From the NCBI GenBank assembly GCA_964609825.1, contig CAZSSH010000005.1, forward strand, positions 310,001-374,000: a stretch of DNA of 64,000 nt. Reading direction: 5' to 3'. Made by a program: the position numbers and the translations under genes. Positions 8,755 to 14,784 of this stretch are shown here, piece after piece. Each line of letters begins with the position of its first letter. Positions within the stretch are counted from its first letter, which is position 1. Origin of the DNA: CAZSSH01 sp964609825. Its GTDB lineage: Bacteria; Verrucomicrobiota; Lentisphaeria; Victivallales; Victivallaceae. Under the pieces are notes generated by a model, which ran no database searches, had not been told where the DNA came from, and saw nothing but the letters and a program-made list of their open reading frames with translations.

Positions 8755-10317
8755 ATGAAAAAACTGTTGCTGCTGTTGCTGACACTGGCGTATTTGCCGT
8801 TGAGAGCCGCCGGGCCGGAGCCGATTCCGGCGGCGCAGCTGGAGTTGGGCAAAGATGCGGCGTACTGTGACGGGATTTATACGGTGACGGTGCCGCTGAC
8901 GGCCAATTTGCCCAATGTAACCCGGGGAGTGAGATTTGGCCTTGACCCCCGGCGGTTTGCCGGTCAATCGGTGAGGTTTTGCGCCGAAATGCGTTATCGT
9001 GACATCGGGTCGGACACCACCGGGCAACATGTCGGCGGCAAAATTTTAGGCGCATACCAAAATGCGTTTGAGGTGGCGAGCTATACGGCTTCGCGCTCCT
9101 TGCTTGGCACCGATCAATCATGGCAGACCGTCAGTTATTTTTGTGAATACCCGGCGGGGATGAAAAGCGGGTCGGTGGTCTTCGGCCTTCAGCAGGCCTG
9201 GGGGACACTGGAGTTTCGCAACCCGACAATGGAATTTTTTGCCTCCGAAAAAAGCATTGCGCTGCCGGATAACTTTGTCTGCGAATACTCCGCCGCCGTC
9301 GCCGGTCAGGCGCCGCTCCGCGGCATGATGAGTCCGCCGCCCAACCGGATTACCGGGCAGGATATCCGCGATATCGCCGCCTTAAATGCCAATTTACTGC
9401 GTTACCAGATTACCGACGGGATCAAGGATGTCAAAGACCTTAAGGAATATGAGCGCTGGATGGATCAGTGTCTGGACAAGCTTGACTCGCTGATGCCGGT
9501 CTTAAAAGAGTGCAACATCAAAGTCATCATCGATATGCATGTTTTGCCGGGCGGCCGTTATCGGCAGGGAGCGGTGCTGGGAACCGCCGGGGAAGCCGCC
9601 GCCAAAGCCTACGGCAATCAGGCGCGGTTTTTGGCGATGGAGGAGGACATCTACCGTCAGGCCTACCTCGATACCTGGCGGCGCATCGCCAAGCGCTACC
9701 GGGACAATCCGGTGATTTACGGTTATGATCTCATGAATGAGCCGGAGCAGCGCGGCTTTGCCAAGTACGATTACTTGAGCCTCCAGTATGATGCGGCCAA
9801 AGCGATTCGCGAGATCGACCCCGAGACGCCGGTCATCGTTGAGAGCAACCGCTGGGCTAGTCCGCTTACGTATGACAAAATGTCGCCGCTGCCGTTAAAA
9901 AACATGATTTATCAAGTGCACATGTATGAGCCGGGGCCGTATACTCATCAAGGAGTGGGGGATAAGCTGTACATTGACACCTTTCCGCAAAAAATAATCC
10001 CGTATCCCGGTGACGGCTGGGATCGTCAAAAAATCGGTCAGGTGCTGCAGCCGGTGATTGACTTTCAAAAAAAATACCATGCCAAAATTTTGGTCGGCGA
10101 GTTTTCGGTGACGATCTGGGCCCCCGGCGGCGCGCAGTATCTGGATGATGTCATCGGTGTCTTTGAGCAAAACAACTGGGACTGGACATATCATGCGTTT
10201 CGCGAGTGGGAGGGGTGGAGTGTCGAACACGCCGGGACGCCCAAAGACATCAAAAAAGTCGATGACACCGACCGTAAACAAATATTGCTCAAATATTACA
10301 AACGAAACAATCAGTAA
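8755..10317 (+). CDS. Secreted glycoside hydrolase family 5 (cellulase-like)
   Basis: The ATG at 8755 (MKKLLLLLLTLAYLPL) has TAGGAG eight bases upstream and begins a clear signal peptide; 520 residues. The N-terminal ~170 residues resemble a carbohydrate-binding beta-sandwich. The catalytic barrel follows, with the GH5 landmarks VIIDMHVLPGGR, the acid/base Glu in YGYDLMNEPEQRG, YQVHMYEPG, and the nucleophile Glu in LVGEFSVT. GH5 enzymes cleave beta-1,4 glucans, mannans and related chains; the substrate here is not determined. The gene is coupled to the upstream DUF6259-like glycosidase and followed by a pseudopilin gene 42 bases downstream. Confidence 0.88.
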   Translation: MKKLLLLLLTLAYLPLRAAGPEPIPAAQLELGKDAAYCDGIYTVTVPLTANLPNVTRGVRFGLDPRRFAGQSVRFCAEMRYRDIGSDTTGQHVGGKILGAYQNAFEVASYTASRSLLGTDQSWQTVSYFCEYPAGMKSGSVVFGLQQAWGTLEFRNPTMEFFASEKSIALPDNFVCEYSAAVAGQAPLRGMMSPPPNRITGQDIRDIAALNANLLRYQITDGIKDVKDLKEYERWMDQCLDKLDSLMPVLKECNIKVIIDMHVLPGGRYRQGAVLGTAGEAAAKAYGNQARFLAMEEDIYRQAYLDTWRRIAKRYRDNPVIYGYDLMNEPEQRGFAKYDYLSLQYDAAKAIREIDPETPVIVESNRWASPLTYDKMSPLPLKNMIYQVHMYEPGPYTHQGVGDKLYIDTFPQKIIPYPGDGWDRQKIGQVLQPVIDFQKKYHAKILVGEFSVTIWAPGGAQYLDDVIGVFEQNNWDWTYHAFREWEGWSVEHAGTPKDIKKVDDTDRKQILLKYYKRNNQ

Positions 10318-10359
10318 TCGATAGAACTATAAACCGGTCCTCATCAACAGGAGAAAAAA

Positions 10360-11103
10360 ATGAAAAAAAGCAGTTGTAAAATATTTTTCACGCTGATCGA
10401 GTTGCTCGTTGTCATCGCCATCATTGCCATCCTTGCCTCGATGCTGCTTCCCGCCCTCTCCAAGGCACGGATGAAAGCGCGCTCGGTTTCCTGCGTCAAC
10501 AATCTTAAACAAGTAGCCGCGCTGTCCGCCAATTATTCATTTGAAAACCGCGACTTCATCATGCCCTACAGTTTTGAAAACTACGGCTATGCCGCCACTT
10601 ATTATTGGAATGTATACGCCTACAAACGCAAACTTTTGACGATGAAAGCGATGTGTTGCCCGGAGCGTCCGCACTCCGCCCCCAACGTGTACCTTGAGGC
10701 TCTTTACAACAAAGGCACCGACATCGGCAGCGACGACTCCGGTCCCAATGGCAGCTGGGCGGATATCGGCTACGGGATCTCGGTCATGACTTCGTTTTGG
10801 GCCAAAACGCCGGGGCTGGGTTACCTTAAAGTGACCCGGATCAAAAATCCCTCATTTAAAATTTACGGCGGCGACTCGGTGCGCTCGACTACGCAAAAAA
10901 CCAATTTGCTGCTTTACTCCAAATCAACCGAGTGGGCGGTCTTTTATCCGGTCCACGGCACCAGCGCCAATGTGCTGTTTGTCGACGGGCACATCAAAGG
11001 CGTCAAGGGCAAATCCAACGGTATGCTTTACCAGACTCCGGAGTTGAAAGAATTCCTCCGTACCGACTGGCGGGAAAATAACCCGTGGAATCTCTATCAA
11101 TAA
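10360..11103 (+). CDS. Type II pseudopilin-like protein with DGH motif
   Basis: 247 residues, ATG at 10360 with AGGAG upstream. The N-terminus is KIFFTLIELLVVIAIIAI followed by LASMLLPAL, the prepilin methylation/cleavage segment, then an alpha-helix with SCVNNLKQ. The residue before the expected cleavage site is Phe, not Gly. A globular C-terminal domain contains VLFVDGHIKG, the DGH motif of the large Lentisphaerota/Planctomycetes pseudopilin family. These are thought to be surface or secretion-linked; the function is unknown. It closes the AraC/GH operon and is followed by a strong terminator. Confidence 0.85.
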   Translation: MKKSSCKIFFTLIELLVVIAIIAILASMLLPALSKARMKARSVSCVNNLKQVAALSANYSFENRDFIMPYSFENYGYAATYYWNVYAYKRKLLTMKAMCCPERPHSAPNVYLEALYNKGTDIGSDDSGPNGSWADIGYGISVMTSFWAKTPGLGYLKVTRIKNPSFKIYGGDSVRSTTQKTNLLLYSKSTEWAVFYPVHGTSANVLFVDGHIKGVKGKSNGMLYQTPELKEFLRTDWRENNPWNLYQ

Positions 11104-11130
11104 TCGGCGGTCAATTGGTTGACGGCGGCA

Positions 11131-11168
11131 AACTCCGGGCATTTTTGGCAAATGCCCGGAGTTTTTTT
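11131..11168 (+). terminator. Intrinsic terminator after the GH5/pseudopilin operon
   Basis: A perfect 13-bp stem (arm AACTCCGGGCATT at 11131-11143, its complement at 11151-11163) with a 7-base loop, followed by a T run. Confidence 0.9.
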
Positions 11169-11193
11169 GTGCAATCCAAAATGATAATTTAAC

Positions 11194-11221
11194 TTGCATT
11201 GTGCGCGATTGGCGGTATTGT
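11194..11221 (+). promoter_or_regulatory. Predicted promoter of the unknown three-gene unit
   Basis: TTGCAT, a 16-base spacer, then TATTGT. It lies just after the preceding terminator and about 80 bases upstream of the GTG at 11304. Confidence 0.5.
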
Positions 11222-11303
11222 AATGAAAAGGCGGGTGAAGTCATTTCATGGCGGCGGAAATATCGGGTGTGACAGATTACGCAACGATGGCAGGAGCATA
11301 AAA

Positions 11304-11792
11304 GTGAAGCATTATTTTAATCTGTTTTTTTCTTTGCTGAGAGCGCATCAAAAGAGTATTTTGATTGTTGTGTTTTCTTTTATTTTGGGGATCGTTTACT
11401 GTTATTTTTCTCTGGCGTCGGTCATGTCCGGGATCCAGAGCAAAGATTGGCAGCTGGACACCAGCTCCCGGTTAATCATCGACGCGGATGCGCTGGCGGC
11501 AATCAGCCGCGAGGATTATGCCAAGGCCAAAAGGGTCTTGGAGCGGGATTTGCTGTCGCAATTGCAGTCCGTCTTTGTCAAAGCCAAGCTGCAGGAGCCG
11601 GACAGTGAAATTGATGACAGGATTTTGGAAAAAGCGTTTGCCGCATTTGGTAAAATTGATAAGGCAAAGCTCCTGAAAGAGATGAGTTTTGAGTCGGAGG
11701 ATGAGAAAAAATTATTCATTTCAAATTTGGACTCCATCGATGCTTTTTTCCGGGCCAAAGGATTTGCCGGCCCGGCGGCGATAAAATATTAA
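11304..11792 (+). CDS. Unknown single-pass membrane protein
   Basis: I choose the GTG at 11304 because AGGAG lies seven bases upstream; the frame is open further upstream without a ribosome site. The 162-residue product has one strong membrane segment near the N-terminus (SILIVVFSFILGIVYCYFSL) and a hydrophilic, mainly helical remainder rich in Lys, Glu and Asp. The remainder probably lies outside the cytoplasm. I do not recognise a family. Base composition is visibly more AT-rich than the glycosidase genes beside it. It is the first of three unknown genes with small gaps. Confidence 0.7.
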   Translation: MKHYFNLFFSLLRAHQKSILIVVFSFILGIVYCYFSLASVMSGIQSKDWQLDTSSRLIIDADALAAISREDYAKAKRVLERDLLSQLQSVFVKAKLQEPDSEIDDRILEKAFAAFGKIDKAKLLKEMSFESEDEKKLFISNLDSIDAFFRAKGFAGPAAIKY

Positions 11793-11821
11793 TTTAATTT
11801 TTTTGAGTACGGAGGCATAGG

Positions 11822-12514
11822 GTGAGCCAAATCAAATACGAATCCGGCATGACGATGCATGAGGGCGATACCATTTTATATTTTTCCTTTAGCCATAAGT
11901 GGGAATTCGCCGTCATATGTAACATCTTTTGGCAAAAGGACAATTGCGATTGGATATTTGATGACAGTGAGTGGTTGATCGTGGCGGTAAACTTTAATGA
12001 AAAAAAAGTTTTCTACATTCCTCAAGAGTATACCACGGAAAAAGGCAGACTGGTTTTGGCGTATCGCGGTTTATTGCCGGAAGCGATCAAAAAAATAAGA
12101 TATAACGAATGTATTTTTGACCACAATTATAATACCGCCTTTGAATTGTCGCCATTCAAGCATATTGATCCGGCGGAAATCGAAAAATTGCCGGGGGTGG
12201 ATAATTATTTCGCCGATTTTCCCAAAGTTCCGGTTTATACCAGCGGTATTATTATGCGCAATGGCGACATCGTCATTTTGCCGGATTATAATTTTTCATT
12301 TGCGGTAATACAAAATATTGAATATCGGGAGTATCTTAAAAGTTTGTCCTTTGCCGTGTTTAACAACATTGAATATTTGGTTTATCCTTTTGAAAGAAAT
12401 GAGTTTGTAATGGATTTTGATGAGCCTATCTTTTATTCCCGTGGGGTGTCGTCAATCAGCGCCGAGGATTTGCAAATTACGAATGAACTTGATCAAATAA
12501 TGCAGATAAAATAG
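11822..12514 (+). CDS. Unknown protein with an internal duplication
   Basis: GTG at 11822 preceded by GGAGG; 230 residues, no signal peptide or membrane segment. The two halves look related: the first has EGDTILYFSFSHKWEFAVI with CNIF after it, the second NGDIVILPDYNFSFAVIQNI. Each is followed by a second aromatic strand pair (LIVAVNFNEKKVFYIPQEY; LSFAVFNNIEYLVYPF). The content is rich in Phe, Tyr, Ile and Asn, suggesting an all-beta repeat fold. No family recognised. It lies 29 bases after the membrane protein gene and 12 bases before a small membrane protein gene. Confidence 0.65.
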   Translation: MSQIKYESGMTMHEGDTILYFSFSHKWEFAVICNIFWQKDNCDWIFDDSEWLIVAVNFNEKKVFYIPQEYTTEKGRLVLAYRGLLPEAIKKIRYNECIFDHNYNTAFELSPFKHIDPAEIEKLPGVDNYFADFPKVPVYTSGIIMRNGDIVILPDYNFSFAVIQNIEYREYLKSLSFAVFNNIEYLVYPFERNEFVMDFDEPIFYSRGVSSISAEDLQITNELDQIMQIK

Positions 12515-12526
12515 CATCGGATCGCT

Positions 12527-12757
12527 ATGGCTATGTCTTTCAAAATATTGATTGCGCTTGGATCATTGTTTTCATTGTTGATGAGCATGGCGGCATTGTT
12601 ATTTCTTTTGATGACCATTTTTTTCCCGGCCGATCAAAACGGGATTATCGTTACCTCGTTATGGGAGCGATTGACAGAGTCATGGATCGTTATTTTGTTT
12701 TTTTTATTCTTTTGGGGGGCGGCGGTCGCCGGGATCAGGTATTGCTGTAAAAACTAA
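12527..12757 (+). CDS. Small two-helix membrane protein, unknown
   Basis: 76 residues with two hydrophobic segments (LFSLLMSMAALLFLLMTIFF and WIVILFFLFFWGAAVAGI) separated by a short polar loop, ending in a CCKN tail. The ATG at 12527 has only a weak ribosome site; the Met two codons later is an alternative. It is the third gene of the AT-rich unit. No family recognised. Confidence 0.55.
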   Translation: MAMSFKILIALGSLFSLLMSMAALLFLLMTIFFPADQNGIIVTSLWERLTESWIVILFFLFFWGAAVAGIRYCCKN

Positions 12758-12783
12758 TGTGCCAAACGTATTGCCACCGGAGT

Positions 12784-12811
12784 TTGCACTTTGTCGTACT
12801 CGTGATATATT
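12784..12811 (+). promoter_or_regulatory. Predicted promoter of the ferritin-like gene
   Basis: TTGCAC, a 16-base spacer, then TATATT, about 30 bases upstream of the ATG at 12842. Confidence 0.5.
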
Positions 12812-12841
12812 AGCTTTAACTGTTAACCGTGGAGGGGTATT

Positions 12842-13192
12842 ATGCCAAGTTTTGCACAAGCGTTTGAGGGGGTGCACCATGACCGCAAGCTTACCAATGA
12901 GGAGTTGGTCCGCGCCATCCGTTTTATGGTGGCGGCCGAATATGAGGCCGTCCAGCTGTATCAGCAATTGGCCGAGTCCACCGACAATGTGATGATCCAA
13001 AAGGCGCTGCGCGAGATCGCCAATGACGAGCGCGTCCATGCCGGTTGCTTTTTGCGGCTGCTCAATGCCATCAACCCCGAGGAGCAAAGTTACTATGACG
13101 CCGGGGCCAAAGAGATGGAGGAAGAATTCATCGCCGATGCCTCGCCGCATGATCTCAAGATCGTCAAGGATGAAGTTTGTAAACCGCATTAG
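12842..13192 (+). CDS. Ferritin-like (half-rubrerythrin) di-iron protein
   Basis: 116 residues with one helical pair carrying ferritin-type ligands: Glu in VAAEYEAVQLYQQL and the ExxH motif in IANDERVHAG. A full ferritin or rubrerythrin has two such pairs, so this half-size protein would need to dimerise to make a di-iron site. There is no rubredoxin domain. The likely role is iron storage or peroxide defence in an anaerobe. Its size recalls the demi-ferritins packaged by encapsulins, but no encapsulin gene is in the window. GAGGGG lies upstream of the start; the next gene follows nine bases after the stop. Confidence 0.75.
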   Translation: MPSFAQAFEGVHHDRKLTNEELVRAIRFMVAAEYEAVQLYQQLAESTDNVMIQKALREIANDERVHAGCFLRLLNAINPEEQSYYDAGAKEMEEEFIADASPHDLKIVKDEVCKPH

Positions 13193-13201
13193 GAGTGTAC
13201 G

Positions 13202-13573
13202 ATGGACGTCGTCCGGATCGTTGCTTACGGCACCTTGATGTCGGGCGAGTGCAACCATCATTGTTGCGGCAAGATTGTTAAATTGACCCCGTGCGTGATT
13301 CGCGGCAACTTATACGACACGCTCCGGGGCTATCCCGCGTTTGTCCCCGGCGACGATGGCACGGTTGCCGCCGAGTTGATCGAGATCCCGGTCAAGGTTT
13401 GGCCGGAGATCGACGCCTTGGAGGAGTACCCGATTCTCTACGACCGGCAATTGATTGCCGCAACGTTGGCCGATGGGGATTGGGTTGACGCATGGGTGTA
13501 TGTGATGCGTCAGCTGCCCGACAATCCGTTACCGATTGCTTGCGGCGACTGGCGCCAACGCAATTTGCATTAA
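13202..13573 (+). CDS. Gamma-glutamylcyclotransferase-like (AIG2) protein
   Basis: 123 residues, ATG at 13202 with GGAG upstream. It opens with the family loop VAYGTLMSG and contains the candidate catalytic Glu in IDALEEYP, a GYPAF strand and a C-terminal VYVMRQ strand. Family members act on gamma-glutamyl amines or peptides by internal cyclisation; the substrate here is unknown. It follows the ferritin-like gene by nine bases and is probably co-transcribed. The -35 element for the downstream LacI gene overlaps its last codons. Confidence 0.85.
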   Translation: MDVVRIVAYGTLMSGECNHHCCGKIVKLTPCVIRGNLYDTLRGYPAFVPGDDGTVAAELIEIPVKVWPEIDALEEYPILYDRQLIAATLADGDWVDAWVYVMRQLPDNPLPIACGDWRQRNLH

Positions 13574-13593
13574 TTGCCAATCTCTGCTATAGT
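13565..13593 (+). promoter_or_regulatory. Predicted promoter of the LacI-family gene
   Basis: TTGCAT at 13565, a 17-base spacer, then TATAGT. The -35 lies in the end of the preceding gene. The operator at 13596 begins directly after the -10. Confidence 0.55.
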
Positions 13594-13595
13594 AA

Positions 13596-13609
13596 ATAAA
13601 ACGTTTTAT
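13596..13609. promoter_or_regulatory. LacI-type operator (autoregulatory)
   Basis: Perfect 14-base palindrome ATAAAACGTTTTAT with the central CG typical of LacI/GalR sites. It covers the expected transcription start of the LacI gene. Twelve of its bases recur upstream of the next gene at 14746. Confidence 0.7.
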
Positions 13610-13623
13610 AAACTGGAGCAGTC

Positions 13624-14688
13624 ATGGCAAAAAAGAACGGCATCCGGCAGGTGGCGGCGGAGGCAAAGGTCTCCATCGGCACCGTGTCTAAAATTCTCAA
13701 CCCCGACTCGGCTTGCAACATCCAAGTCTCGCCGGAGACAAGGGAGCGGGTCATGGCCGTCGCCCAAAAGCTCGCCTATCAGCCCAGCTACAGCGCCAAA
13801 CTTTTGCGCGGCGAGGCCAGCCGGACGATCGGCTTTGCGCTCTCCCAGCCGATGGACACCATCGGGGCTTATTTGTCCGATTATCACGCCGCCATCCTCA
13901 ACGGGGTGGGGCGCGTCGCCGGGGCGCACGGTTATCAGGTGCTTTTGTTAAACGGTGTCGATTACCGGCACTTTATGGACATCAAGCGGGTGGACGCGAT
14001 GGTGGTTACCAACTACAATTTGTCGGACAACCCTTATCAGGACGCCATGCGCGAGATGTTTGAGCGTTTTACCCTCCGTCAGTACCCTTTTGCGGTCATT
14101 AATGGCGATCCGGCGATCCCCGGCATCCGGGTGGACAACCAAACGGGGATGAAACTTGCGCTGGCGCATCTGGCGGAGCGCGGTTACTGCTCGGTGGGAT
14201 TCATTGGCGAAATTACCGACAACCCGCAGCGTCATTTGCTTGAGCGCGCCGCCGTTTTGCGCCGGGAGGCCGGCCACTACGGCATCCGTTTTGCCGAGGA
14301 AGCGTGCATTGAGCGCGCGACTGTCGATTTGCCGTCCATTGCGCGCACCGGCCGTTGCTATCATGCCGACGGGACGACGGCGTTACGGTACTTGGCGGAA
14401 AAGAAAATATTGCCGCGCGCCCTTGTTTGCGGGCATGACTGGGTCGCCTTTGGGGTGATCCGGCAGGCGCTTGCATTGGGCATCCGCATCCCGGAGGATT
14501 TGGCGGTGATCGGCTTTGACGATGTGCCGCAATCGGCCGAATACTCGCCCGGCCTGACGAGCTTGCATCAACCGCTGGAGGAGTTCGGCGCGACGGCGAT
14601 GATGTATTTGCTGCAAAAGATCGCCGACCCGGCGGCGACGCTTGATCTCACGGTCGCGCCGACACTGCAAATCCGGCAAAGTTCATAA
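13624..14688 (+). CDS. LacI family transcriptional repressor
   Basis: 354 residues. The N-terminal helix-turn-helix and hinge are typical: IRQVAAEAKVSIGTVSKILN followed by an AYQPSYSAKLLR hinge helix. The remainder is a periplasmic-binding-protein-like sensor with landmarks VDNQTGMKLALAHL, VGFIGEITDN, LVCGHDWVAFGVIRQA, and IGFDDVP near the C-terminus. The effector is probably a sugar from the polysaccharide attacked by the neighbouring GH50-like enzyme. A shared operator motif sits before this gene and before that enzyme, indicating autoregulation plus control of the enzyme (inferred). Confidence 0.93.
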   Translation: MAKKNGIRQVAAEAKVSIGTVSKILNPDSACNIQVSPETRERVMAVAQKLAYQPSYSAKLLRGEASRTIGFALSQPMDTIGAYLSDYHAAILNGVGRVAGAHGYQVLLLNGVDYRHFMDIKRVDAMVVTNYNLSDNPYQDAMREMFERFTLRQYPFAVINGDPAIPGIRVDNQTGMKLALAHLAERGYCSVGFIGEITDNPQRHLLERAAVLRREAGHYGIRFAEEACIERATVDLPSIARTGRCYHADGTTALRYLAEKKILPRALVCGHDWVAFGVIRQALALGIRIPEDLAVIGFDDVPQSAEYSPGLTSLHQPLEEFGATAMMYLLQKIADPAATLDLTVAPTLQIRQSS

Positions 14689-14705
14689 AATTTTTTCAAA
14701 ATCAT

Positions 14706-14733
14706 TTGCATTTTGTTTTTTTATTGCTATAAT
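14706..14733 (+). promoter_or_regulatory. Predicted promoter of the GH50-like gene
   Basis: TTGCAT, a 16-base spacer, then TATAAT. The LacI-type operator at 14746 lies where transcription would start, consistent with repression. Confidence 0.6.
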
Positions 14734-14745
14734 TATAAGAAATAC

Positions 14746-14757
14746 ATAAAACGTTTT
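14746..14757. promoter_or_regulatory. LacI-type operator upstream of the GH50-like gene
   Basis: ATAAAACGTTTT, identical over 12 bases to the operator at 13596; the core AAAACGTTTT is a perfect palindrome. Positioned 13 bases after the -10 hexamer. Confidence 0.7.
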
Positions 14758-14784
14758 CCTTGCTTAGAAAATGAGGGGGTTGGT

